This document shows, piece after piece, positions 10,957 to 17,866 of a stretch of DNA of 64,000 nucleotides. Position numbers and translations under genes: made by a program. The DNA is taken from NCBI RefSeq assembly GCF_052114085.1, contig NZ_JBFREB010000001.1, positions 3,472,001 through 3,536,000 on the forward strand, read 5' to 3'. Source of the DNA: Leifsonia sp052114085. Its GTDB lineage: Bacteria > Actinomycetota > Actinomycetes > Actinomycetales > Microbacteriaceae. Positions within the stretch are counted from its first letter, which is position 1. Every line of letters starts with the position of its first letter. A model generated the notes under the pieces. It saw only the letters and a program-made list of their open reading frames with translations. It was not told the DNA's origin and made no database searches.

Positions 10957-11421
10957 TTACTCGGCTGGCGGTACGATCGGCCGTGTCGGGAACGGACTCG
11001 AGTACGAGACGCTGGTCGTCACGCTGCCGAGGGTTCCTACCCGGCCGCTGACCTGCTCCAGGTGACGCATCGAGGTGGCGACCACCTTCAGGATGAAACA
11101 GTCGTCGCCCGTCACGTGGTGGGCCTCCACGACTTCCGGGATGTCCGCCAGGAGGTCGTGCAGCGGCTTGTACTGGCTGCTCGGGTAGCGGAGACGCAGG
11201 AACGCCAGGACGCCGTAGCCGAGACGTTCCGGATCGACGACCGCACGGTATCCCGCGATCACACCGGCCTCTTCCAGCCGGCGGAGGCGCTCCGCGACAG
11301 CACTGTTCGACATGTGGACCGTGCGGGCGAGCTCGGCCACTGACTGGCGACCGTCCCGCTGCAGCTCGGCGAGGAGGGCGCGGTCGATGCTGTCGGCGAC
11401 GAACGGAAAAGTGACGGTCAT
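10957..11421 (-). CDS. Lrp/AsnC-family transcriptional regulator
   Basis: This 154-residue protein has an N-terminal winged helix-turn-helix (about residues 12-65: DRALLAELQRDGRQSVAELAR…SNSAVAERLRRLEEAGVI) and a C-terminal RAM ligand-binding domain (about 75-145, with VTGDDCFILKV). Such proteins usually sense amino acids and act as oligomers. The ATG at 11421 follows GGAAGA at good spacing. An in-frame ATG at 11442 lacks a ribosome binding site. It is divergent from the rhodanese gene at 11514, a possible target. Confidence 0.9.
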   Translation of the reverse strand: MTVTFPFVADSIDRALLAELQRDGRQSVAELARTVHMSNSAVAERLRRLEEAGVIAGYRAVVDPERLGYGVLAFLRLRYPSSQYKPLHDLLADIPEVVEAHHVTGDDCFILKVVATSMRHLEQVSGRVGTLGSVTTSVSYSSPFPTRPIVPPAE

Positions 11422-11513
11422 GACGCGATTCTTCCACGACATTCACGGGTGACGGCGTCGGATGCCGTCGATCACCTGTTCATTCGCCGGTCCGATCTCC
11501 GTAGCCTCGAAAC

Positions 11514-11948
11514 ATGACGATGCTCACCACCGAGGCCACCATCCACTTCGCCGCCAAGCTGCGTTTCGAGACCGATCCTTCTGACGTCAAGGCGGCACGG
11601 GATGCGGGTGAGCCGTTCGCTCTGGTCGACAGCCGGGGAGAGGCGGCCTGGCGCCAGGGACGCATCGATGGTGCGATCCATCTGCCGACGGCCGAGATCG
11701 CCGGCCGGGCTGCTGCGGTGATCCCAGCCGGGGTTCCCGTGGTCGTGTACTGCTGGGGTCCGGGATGCAACGGTTCGACCCGAGCGGCGCTGGCCTTCAG
11801 CCTCCTGGGCTATGAAGTGCGCGAGATGATCGGTGGCTTCGAGTACTGGGCACGCGAGGGTCTCCCCGTCGTGAACGACCACGGACCGATCCTCCGCGAG
11901 CCGGACCTGCTGACGGCGCCCGCCGGCGCCATCGACTGCGCGTGTTGA
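11514..11948 (+). CDS. Rhodanese-like domain protein
   Basis: This 144-residue single-domain rhodanese has the elements VDSRGEAAWRQGRIDGAIHLP and the six-residue active loop CNGSTR, preceded by YCWGPG. Rhodaneses carry persulfide sulfur on the loop cysteine; the acceptor here is unknown. A second cysteine just before the loop and a C-terminal CAC are further thiols. It is divergent from the Lrp-type regulator and convergent with the glycosylase gene 6 bases downstream. Confidence 0.87.
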   Translation: MTMLTTEATIHFAAKLRFETDPSDVKAARDAGEPFALVDSRGEAAWRQGRIDGAIHLPTAEIAGRAAAVIPAGVPVVVYCWGPGCNGSTRAALAFSLLGYEVREMIGGFEYWAREGLPVVNDHGPILREPDLLTAPAGAIDCAC

Positions 11949-11954
11949 CTGACG

Positions 11955-12818
11955 CTATTTGAGCAGGCGGGAGAGGACGCGGTCGGCGAGCGGCTTGCCG
12001 CCCGTCTGGCAGGTGGGGCAGTACTGGAAGGTCGAGTCGTGGAAGATGACCTGGCGGATCGTGTCCCCGCACACCGGGCACGCCTCCCCGGTGCGACCGT
12101 GCACCCGGAGATTGGACTTCTTTTCGCTCTTGAGCTCGGAAGCGGCCAGCCCGTCGGCCCGCGCGAGTGCCTCCCGCAGGGTGGACTGCATGGCGAGGTA
12201 GAGCCGTGAGACGTCGTCGCGCGACATGTTCGCCGGCTTGTACGGGGACATCTTCGCAACGTGGAGGATCTCATCGGAGTACGCATTGCCGATCCCGGCG
12301 ATCAGTGACTGATTGCGAAGGACTCCCTTGATCTGAGCGCGGCCCTGCTCCGCCAGGATGCCCGCGAAGACCTCCTCCGTGAACGAGGCGTCGAGTGGAT
12401 CCGGACCGAGCCGAGCGATCCCCGGAACCTCCGCAGGGTCGCGCACCACATAAATGGCCAGGCTCTTCTTGGTTCCAGCCTCGGTGATGTCGAGACCGGT
12501 GCCGTCGTCCAGCACGAGTCGTGCGGCGAGCGGACCCTTGCCGAGACGCCCGGCCGTCGGCGGCGGTGCCGCGCTTCGCCAGCGGATCCATCCGGCGCGG
12601 GCAAGGTGAACCACCAGGTGGAGCTCGCCCGCAGTGATGTCGAGGAACTTGCCGTGGCGGCCGACACCCGCGACGGTCAGATCGTGGAGAGCGTCGACCG
12701 GCGGGTCGAATGTCTTCAGCGCGGAGAACGCGGCCACGCTCAGGCGGTCGATGACGCGACCCTTCAGCCGGCCATCGAGGTCGGCGGCGAGGGCGGTGAC
12801 TTCCGGTAGTTCGGGCAT
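11955..12818 (-). CDS. Fpg/Nei-family DNA glycosylase
   Basis: The 287-residue protein starts MPELPEV, giving the catalytic proline-2 and glutamate-3 of the Fpg/Nei family that excise oxidised bases and cleave abasic sites. The beta-hairpin lysine region GRHGKFLDI and a C-terminal zinc finger with CPVC and CPTC are present. The start at 12818 is fixed by the required N-terminal proline, although the frame stays open further upstream. Whether it is mainly an 8-oxoG (Fpg) or pyrimidine (Nei) enzyme cannot be told by eye. Confidence 0.92.
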   Translation of the reverse strand: MPELPEVTALAADLDGRLKGRVIDRLSVAAFSALKTFDPPVDALHDLTVAGVGRHGKFLDITAGELHLVVHLARAGWIRWRSAAPPPTAGRLGKGPLAARLVLDDGTGLDITEAGTKKSLAIYVVRDPAEVPGIARLGPDPLDASFTEEVFAGILAEQGRAQIKGVLRNQSLIAGIGNAYSDEILHVAKMSPYKPANMSRDDVSRLYLAMQSTLREALARADGLAASELKSEKKSNLRVHGRTGEACPVCGDTIRQVIFHDSTFQYCPTCQTGGKPLADRVLSRLLK

Positions 12819-12866
12819 CACCCCTAGTCTGCCCCCCTCCTCCGACATCGGCAGTAGGGTGAGGCG

Positions 12867-13292
12867 GTGGATATCAGAGTCGCTGCCTACGGCGTCATCA
12901 CCCAAGGTGACCGCATTCTGCTGGCCCACTGGAACGAGAGCGGCCGCTCGGGCTGGACGCTGCCAGGCGGAGGGATAGATCCGGGCGAGGATCCTGTGGA
13001 TGCCGTCGTGCGTGAGATCGCGGAGGAGACCGGCTACTCGGCCGAGGCCGGGGCGCTCCTGGGCATCGACTCCAAGGTCATCCCGGCTGAGCACCGCTTC
13101 GTGCCGGACGCGGGCCCCCTGCACGCGCTCAGAATTATCTACCGCGCCACTGTTGTCGGTGGCGCGCTCACGAACGAGCGGGACGGCACCACGGACGAAG
13201 CGGCGTGGTTTCCGCTGGGCGGCATCCCGAATCGACGTGTCGAACTCGTCGACATCGCGCTCGAGATGGCCGGGCTGCGCAGCGCCGACTAG
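12867..13292 (+). CDS. NUDIX hydrolase
   Basis: This 141-residue protein has a complete Nudix box (GGIDPGE…REIAEETGY, about residues 34-58), which binds Mg2+ and cleaves nucleoside diphosphate-linked substrates. The GTG start at 12867 gives the strand before the domain. It is divergent from the Fpg/Nei gene (48 bases between starts), so a role in oxidised-nucleotide clearance is possible but unproven. Its stop overlaps the convergent PspC gene by 4 bases. Confidence 0.92.
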   Translation: MDIRVAAYGVITQGDRILLAHWNESGRSGWTLPGGGIDPGEDPVDAVVREIAEETGYSAEAGALLGIDSKVIPAEHRFVPDAGPLHALRIIYRATVVGGALTNERDGTTDEAAWFPLGGIPNRRVELVDIALEMAGLRSAD

Positions 13293-13486
13293 ACGGCCGT
13301 CGGACGGCCCTCACCGGGGATGAGGATCCACAGCACGAGGTAGGCGACGACCTGCGGACCCGGAAGCAGGCAGGACAGCAGGAAGATCAGGCGCACTGTC
13401 CAGGGCCGCACTCCGAAGCGGTGAGCGAGCCCGGCGCACACGCCCGCGAGGATGCGATCGGCGTTGGGACGGTAGAGAGTGTTCAT
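13289..13486 (-). CDS. PspC-domain small membrane protein
   Basis: This 65-residue protein is almost entirely a PspC domain: LYRPNADRILAGVCAGLAHRFG, then a hydrophobic span LIFLLSCLLPGPQVVAYLVLW. PspC-type proteins are linked to envelope stress. The ATG at 13486 fits the domain start better than an upstream in-frame start. No HK or LiaR-type partner lies nearby. Confidence 0.88.
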   Translation of the reverse strand: MNTLYRPNADRILAGVCAGLAHRFGVRPWTVRLIFLLSCLLPGPQVVAYLVLWILIPGEGRPTAV

Positions 13487-13554
13487 GCTCTCGAGGGTCT
13501 CACCGGGCGCGCGCACCGACAATCGGGGAAACCCCCGAATGAACCCTCAGGTCG

Positions 13555-14118
13555 CTACTGCACCGGGTCGGTCGCGGGCGTCGTCGGCTCCTCGTCGGCG
13601 ACCCACAGCTCGTCGTCTGCGCGGAACGTCTGCCACACCGCATAGAGCAGACCGACGGCGGCGATGATGCCGAGACCGATGGCGATGACGCTTCCCGCGC
13701 CGGGGCCCGACTTCTCGGTAACGACCTGCGTCTTCTTCGTCAACTCTTTGCCTGCCCTCTTGAATTCGCCGGCAAGGGCGGATGCGCGGGCAGCACGAGC
13801 GTGGTCGACCACCGACAGGGCGGTGCCGACTGCGGTGCCGACGGCAGGGATGACGTCTCTCACGACGCGCTCACGCGCCTGACCGGCGTAACGGCCGGCG
13901 GTGGCCTTCGCGGTGTCCGCTGCCGGGCGCACGTACTGGTCGTACCCGTCGCGGACTCGGGGCGCGATCTCCTCGCGCGTGTAGTAGCCGGCCTGCTTCC
14001 TGGCTTCTGCGGCGAGGGCGTTGGCGTTGGCCAAAACCTCCTGCTGCTGGGTCCACAGGTCTTCGGCGCCGCTGCGCAGTCGCTTGAGCTCTTTCGTGCG
14101 CTTCCGTGTCAGGCTCAT
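13555..14118 (-). CDS. Hypothetical membrane protein with helical N-terminal region
   Basis: The 187-residue product has a long charged, probably helical region (residues 1-130) rich in Ala, Lys, Glu and Arg, a single membrane span near residues 143-165 (SVIAIGLGIIAAVGLLYAVW) and an acidic C-terminal tail. The ATG at 14118 follows CGGAGGAA, a strong ribosome binding site. It is divergent from ppiA. I do not recognise a characterised family. Confidence 0.8.
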   Translation of the reverse strand: MSLTRKRTKELKRLRSGAEDLWTQQQEVLANANALAAEARKQAGYYTREEIAPRVRDGYDQYVRPAADTAKATAGRYAGQARERVVRDVIPAVGTAVGTALSVVDHARAARASALAGEFKRAGKELTKKTQVVTEKSGPGAGSVIAIGLGIIAAVGLLYAVWQTFRADDELWVADEEPTTPATDPVQ

Positions 14119-14240
14119 CTGTTCCTCCGTCGAGTCAGGGTGGCGACTGACTCCATCTTGCCACCGAAAGGGCTGGGGATGGCCCGAGAGCTCCCGGGAC
14201 CGCCCAAGCCATCTATACGCCCTGTGCAAGAATTGGTGCC

Positions 14241-14780
14241 ATGTCTAAGCACACCGCTGTCGCCACGCTCCACACTAACTACGGAGACATCAAGGTCAAC
14301 CTCTTCGGCAATCACGCTCCGAAGACGGTGCGGAACTTCGTCGGCCTGGCGACGGGTGAGATCGAGTGGACGCATCCCGGTACGGGCGAGAAGTCGACGG
14401 CCCCGCTCTATGACGGTGTGATCTTCCACCGCATCATCCCCGGCTTCATGATCCAGAGCGGTGACCCGCTCGGTCAGGGCGTCGGCGGACCGGGCTACCA
14501 GTTCGACGACGAGATCAACCCGGAGCTCGACTTCACGCAGCCGTACATCCTGGCGATGGCGAACGCGGGCATTCAGGGCGGACGCGGCACCAACGGATCG
14601 CAGTTCTTCATCACCGTGGCGCCGACGACCTGGCTGCAGGGCAAGCACAGCATCTTCGGCGAGGTCGCCGACGATGCCTCCCGCAAGATCGTGGACAAGC
14701 TCGCGGAGGTTCCGACCGACGCGCGTGACCGGCCGCTCGACGACGTCGTCATCGAGTCGATCGACATCGAGCAGGTCTGA
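14241..14780 (+). CDS. ppiA: Cyclophilin-type peptidyl-prolyl cis-trans isomerase
   Basis: This 179-residue cytoplasmic cyclophilin catalyses proline isomerisation during folding. The catalytic segment FHRIIPGFMIQSGDP, then the GTNGSQFFIT motif and the WLQGKHSIFGEV motif, are intact. There is no signal peptide. It occupies the ppiA position seen in other actinobacterial origin regions, before the rhomboid and crgA genes. Confidence 0.96.
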   Translation: MSKHTAVATLHTNYGDIKVNLFGNHAPKTVRNFVGLATGEIEWTHPGTGEKSTAPLYDGVIFHRIIPGFMIQSGDPLGQGVGGPGYQFDDEINPELDFTQPYILAMANAGIQGGRGTNGSQFFITVAPTTWLQGKHSIFGEVADDASRKIVDKLAEVPTDARDRPLDDVVIESIDIEQV

Positions 14781-14803
14781 GAGAAGACGGGCGAGCGCAC
14801 GAT

Positions 14804-15658
14804 ATGACTCAGCCCGTCGACGCACGCGCGAATTACTGTTACCGGCACCCCGACCGGGAGAGCTATGTGCTCTGCCAGCGGTGCGGTCGTACGATCTGCG
14901 GCCAATGCCAGACCCCTGGCGCGGTCGGCGTCGTGTGCCCGGAGTGCATGGCGAAGCAGCAGGCGACGCATCCCCGCACCAAACCGGCATGGCTGACGCG
15001 GCTCACCGGGTCGGGTGCTCCTGTGGTCACGTATGCACTCATCGCACTGTGCGTGCTGGTCTTCATCGTCCAGACGGTGGGTGATCTCCTAGGTTTCCAG
15101 GTCACCAACGCTCTCCGCTACGCGGGCTTGTACTCGTATCCGGGTGCGCTCACGGGCGTGTTCGAGCCCTGGCGGATGGTGACGAGCATCTTCGCGCACG
15201 CGAACATCATCCATCTCGCGCTGAACATGTACACGCTGTGGGTGTTCGGGATGGCGCTCGAGCCGGTGCTGGGCCGGGTCCGCTTTCTCGCGCTCTTCCT
15301 GATCAGCGGTTTCGCCGGATCCGTCGGCGTTCTGCTCCTTGCGCCCTACAACGTTCCGGTGGTCGGCGCGTCGGGCGCGATCTTCGGGCTGTTCGGTGCC
15401 TTCTTCATCATTCAGCGCCGCCTGGGCGGTAATGCTACGCAGATGCTGATCCTGCTGGCATTGAACCTGGGCATCGGCTTCCTTCCGGGCTTCAACATCG
15501 CTTGGCAGGCGCATGTCGGAGGCCTGATCGGTGGGTTCCTCGTCGGCCTGATCTTCGTCGAGACCCGCCAGCCGCAGCGGCGCCGGTGGCAGGTGCCGCT
15601 CCTGTTGGTGTTCTCCGTCATCTTGGTGGCGCTGAGCCTCGTCTACTTCTTCGTGTAG
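14804..15658 (+). CDS. Rhomboid-family intramembrane serine protease with N-terminal zinc finger
   Basis: This 284-residue membrane protein has six or more membrane spans. The catalytic serine is S190 in GASGAIFG and the catalytic histidine H237 in WQAHVGG; the conserved HLALNMYTLW segment is present. Residues 11-49 form a B-box-like zinc-binding region (YCYRHPDR, CQRCGR, CGQC, CPEC). Rhomboids cleave membrane proteins within the bilayer. The substrate is unknown; the zinc region may recruit it. It is 23 bases after ppiA, so co-transcription is likely. Confidence 0.93.
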   Translation: MTQPVDARANYCYRHPDRESYVLCQRCGRTICGQCQTPGAVGVVCPECMAKQQATHPRTKPAWLTRLTGSGAPVVTYALIALCVLVFIVQTVGDLLGFQVTNALRYAGLYSYPGALTGVFEPWRMVTSIFAHANIIHLALNMYTLWVFGMALEPVLGRVRFLALFLISGFAGSVGVLLLAPYNVPVVGASGAIFGLFGAFFIIQRRLGGNATQMLILLALNLGIGFLPGFNIAWQAHVGGLIGGFLVGLIFVETRQPQRRRWQVPLLLVFSVILVALSLVYFFV

Positions 15659-15680
15659 GTTCCCCCGCAGTTCCCACAGT

Positions 15681-15822
15681 GCGTGGATAAGTTATCCACA
15701 GGCTTATTAACAATGTGGGTAATTACACGTCTGTAACTCTCCACAGGCTTATTAACACTGGGGAAACCGGCGGAGAATGCGCGGCAACTGTTCACAGGGC
15801 TCCTGTGGAGAGCTGTGGAAAA
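15681..15822. promoter_or_regulatory. Second DnaA-box cluster, outside oriC
   Basis: The gap between the rhomboid gene and crgA holds DnaA-box-like sites. TTATCCACG lies at 15682-15690 (-) and TTATCCACA at 15692-15700 (+), together a palindrome with one central G. CTCTCCACA occurs at 15737-15745 (+) and 15804-15812 (-), and TTTTCCACA at 15814-15822 (-). CTCTCCACA also occurs in oriC. The stretch is AT-rich for this genome. It may titrate DnaA or control replication timing; no gene fits here. Confidence 0.75.
15696..15757. repeat. 17-bp direct repeat CCACAGGCTTATTAACA, two copies
   Basis: Perfect copies lie at 15696-15712 and 15741-15757, offset by 45 bases, inside the second DnaA-box cluster. 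The core TTATTAACA also occurs in oriC at 1469-1477, also beside a DnaA box. Confidence 0.85.
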
Positions 15823-15858
15823 CAACGAACCCGGGTCGGCAGCAGCCAACCCGGGTTC
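15817..15858 (-). terminator. Intrinsic terminator of crgA
   Basis: A perfect 9-bp stem GAACCCGGG (15827-15835) / CCCGGGTTC (15850-15858) lies 20 bases past the crgA stop. Read on the minus strand it is followed by GTTGTTTTCC, a T-rich tract. Confidence 0.8.
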
Positions 15859-15878
15859 GAGGCACGAGGTGTGCGGAG

Positions 15879-16139
15879 CTACCGCCAGCGCGTCGTCATC
15901 AGGAAGCCGATGAACGCGATGCCGAAGCCGACGAGGATGTTCCACGCTCCCAGCGCGGGGATCGGGTACTGGTTCTGGCTCACGTAGAAGACGATGATCC
16001 AGATGAGTCCGAGCAGCATGAAGCCGAACATCACCGGCTTGAACCACACCGGGTTCGGCGCGTCCTCTCCGGATGTGGCCGCCGGGCGCTCTGCGCGGGC
16101 GGGTCGCTCGGGTTTCGTCTTCGAATTGCTGCGTGCCAT
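15879..16139 (-). CDS. crgA: Cell division protein CrgA
   Basis: This 86-residue protein has a basic, disordered N-terminus (residues 1-30) and two membrane spans (about 34-54 and 64-83), the CrgA architecture. CrgA interacts with FtsZ, FtsQ, FtsI and PBPs at the actinobacterial septum. The ATG at 16139 gives the family-length N-terminus; a longer in-frame extension is not credible. It faces opposite to the sortase operon, as in mycobacteria. Confidence 0.95.
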   Translation of the reverse strand: MARSNSKTKPERPARAERPAATSGEDAPNPVWFKPVMFGFMLLGLIWIIVFYVSQNQYPIPALGAWNILVGFGIAFIGFLMTTRWR

Positions 16140-16248
16140 AGCACCACAGTGTAGCGGGGAAGGTGCCGAGCTTCCTGAGGCCCCCGTATGGGGGAGGTCC
16201 TCTGGGGTGGCTGCCGATTCACAGCCCGGCCTCTCTAGAATGTGACAC

Positions 16249-17019
16249 ATGACCACCGCGGAGACTCGAGTGCGTCGGCGTCGCCGGCCGCGCCGGCGTC
16301 CGACGGTGGTCGGAGTCCTCGGGGAGCTGCTCATCACCGCGGGTGTGCTCGTCCTGCTCTTCCTGGGGTGGCAGGTGTGGTGGAACAACCTCGTTCTTGC
16401 CAATCAGCAGTCGAGTGCCGCCGCCCAGCAGAGCCAGAAGTGGGTGGACGATGCCATCAAGGCACCGAAGTCCGCGCCGGATCCGGCGACCGCGCAGCTC
16501 GATCCGCCGGTGATGGCGCAGCCGGCTCCGTATCAGGCGTTCGCCGTCCTCTACGTGCCGCGGCTCGGCCCCGACTGGAAGCGGGTCATCCGACAGACGG
16601 TCGACACCGAGCGCGTCCTCAACAGCTACACCGCCGGCGTCGGTCACTACATCGATACCCAGATGCCGGGCCAGGTCGGGAACTTCGCCGTTGCGGGCCA
16701 CGACTCCGGCTGGGGCAATACGTTCATCGACCTCTCGAAGCTGCGCATCGGAGACCGCATCTACGTGCAGACGCAGGACGGCTGGTACACCTACACGTTC
16801 CGCAATTTCGAATACGTGCAGCCCTCGGCTGTCGGCGTCCTCCTGCCTGTGCCGCGCCAGCCGGCGGCGACGCCCGTCGACCGCTTCATGACGATCACCA
16901 CCTGCAATCCGCCGTTCGCTGCCGGGGAGCGGCTGATCGCCTACAGCGTGTTCCAGACGTTCGCGCCGCCACAGGATGTTCCGAGCGAGATCGCCGCGGC
17001 GGTCGGGGCGGGAGGCTGA
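16249..17019 (+). CDS. Class E sortase
   Basis: This 256-residue membrane-anchored transpeptidase has an arginine-rich N-terminus, a signal anchor at about residues 19-45 and a sortase domain. The catalytic residues are His151 (GHDSGWGN), Cys219 (TITTCNP) and Arg228 (GERLIAYSVF). Class E enzymes anchor surface proteins with LAXTG-type signals, and one such protein is encoded at 27167-29932. The position beside crgA and trpG is syntenic with the sortase-like gene of other actinobacterial origins. Confidence 0.95.
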   Translation: MTTAETRVRRRRRPRRRPTVVGVLGELLITAGVLVLLFLGWQVWWNNLVLANQQSSAAAQQSQKWVDDAIKAPKSAPDPATAQLDPPVMAQPAPYQAFAVLYVPRLGPDWKRVIRQTVDTERVLNSYTAGVGHYIDTQMPGQVGNFAVAGHDSGWGNTFIDLSKLRIGDRIYVQTQDGWYTYTFRNFEYVQPSAVGVLLPVPRQPAATPVDRFMTITTCNPPFAAGERLIAYSVFQTFAPPQDVPSEIAAAVGAGG

Positions 17020-17020
17020 C

Positions 17021-17179
17021 GTGTACGGAGCTCTGTGGAGGGTGTTGCCCGGCCCGTGGTGGGTGCGGCTCCTCATCGTGCTGGTTCTGGTGGTCGTGGT
17101 GCTGTTTGCTCTCGTGACCTGGGTGTTTCCCTGGGTGGATTCGCTCCTCGGTCCGCAGGAAGGTACCGTGGGCACGTGA
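17021..17179 (+). CDS. Small single-span membrane protein
   Basis: A 52-residue protein begins at a GTG (17021) one base after the sortase stop. It consists of a short N-terminal segment (ALWRVLPGPWWVR), one long hydrophobic span with a run of valines, and a short polar tail. It overlaps trpG by four bases (GTGA), so it belongs to the sortase–trpG operon. I do not recognise a named family. Confidence 0.75.
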   Translation: MYGALWRVLPGPWWVRLLIVLVLVVVVLFALVTWVFPWVDSLLGPQEGTVGT

Positions 17180-17814
17180 CCCGCGTACTCGTCATCGACA
17201 ACTACGACAGCTTCGTCTACACGCTGAACGGCTACCTCCGGGAGCTCGGCGCCGAAACCGACGTGGTGCGCAACGATGACATCGCCGCCGAGGACCTCCC
17301 GGCGAAGCTCGCAGAGTACGACGCGGTGCTCATTTCGCCCGGTCCGGGAAAACCTGCGCAGGCGGGCGTCTCGATCTCGGTCGTCGAGCAGGCGCTGGCT
17401 ACCCAGCAGCCGCTGCTCGGTGTGTGTCTCGGTCACCAGGCGATCGCCGAGGCGTTCGGCGGCGTTGTCACCAACGCCGAAGAGCTGATGCACGGCAAGA
17501 CGTCGCAGGTCGGCCACGACGACAGCCCGCTGTTCGAGGGAGTCGCACAGCCGTTCACGGCGACCCGATACCACTCACTCGCCGTGGTCGACGGCACCCT
17601 GCCCGACGACCTCCACGTGACGGCCCGCACGGCGGGCGGCGTCATCATGGCGCTGCAGCACCGCGAGGCGCCGATCTACGGCGTGCAGTTCCACCCGGAG
17701 TCCGTGCTCACCGAGGGCGGCTACCGGATGCTCGGCAACTGGCTCGAGGTCGCCGGGCTGGCGGGCGCCGCGCAGGCGGCACGGTCGCTCAACCCGCTGG
17801 TGAAGCTGGGCTAA
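17176..17814 (+). CDS. trpG: Anthranilate/aminodeoxychorismate synthase glutamine amidotransferase
   Basis: This 212-residue class I glutamine amidotransferase supplies ammonia to anthranilate or aminodeoxychorismate synthase. The triad is Cys in GVCLGHQAI and His and Glu in QFHPESV. The oxyanion region SPGPG is present. The GTG start at 17176 gives the N-terminus VLVIDNYDSFVY. No component I gene is near, so the choice between tryptophan and folate pathways (TrpG or PabA) remains open; trpG is used by synteny. Confidence 0.93.
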   Translation: MTRVLVIDNYDSFVYTLNGYLRELGAETDVVRNDDIAAEDLPAKLAEYDAVLISPGPGKPAQAGVSISVVEQALATQQPLLGVCLGHQAIAEAFGGVVTNAEELMHGKTSQVGHDDSPLFEGVAQPFTATRYHSLAVVDGTLPDDLHVTARTAGGVIMALQHREAPIYGVQFHPESVLTEGGYRMLGNWLEVAGLAGAAQAARSLNPLVKLG

Positions 17815-17832
17815 TCCCGAGGGCTGTCGAGG

Positions 17833-17866
17833 TCAGCCCGAGCGGTACATCAGCCCGAGCAGTACG
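17833..17866. repeat. Imperfect 17-bp tandem repeat at the pknB 3' end
   Basis: TCAGCCCGAGCGGTACA (17833-17849) is followed directly by TCAGCCCGAGCAGTACG (17850-17866), 15 of 17 matching. The second copy encodes the pknB C-terminus and stop; the first lies just beyond it. This looks like a local duplication. Confidence 0.8.
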
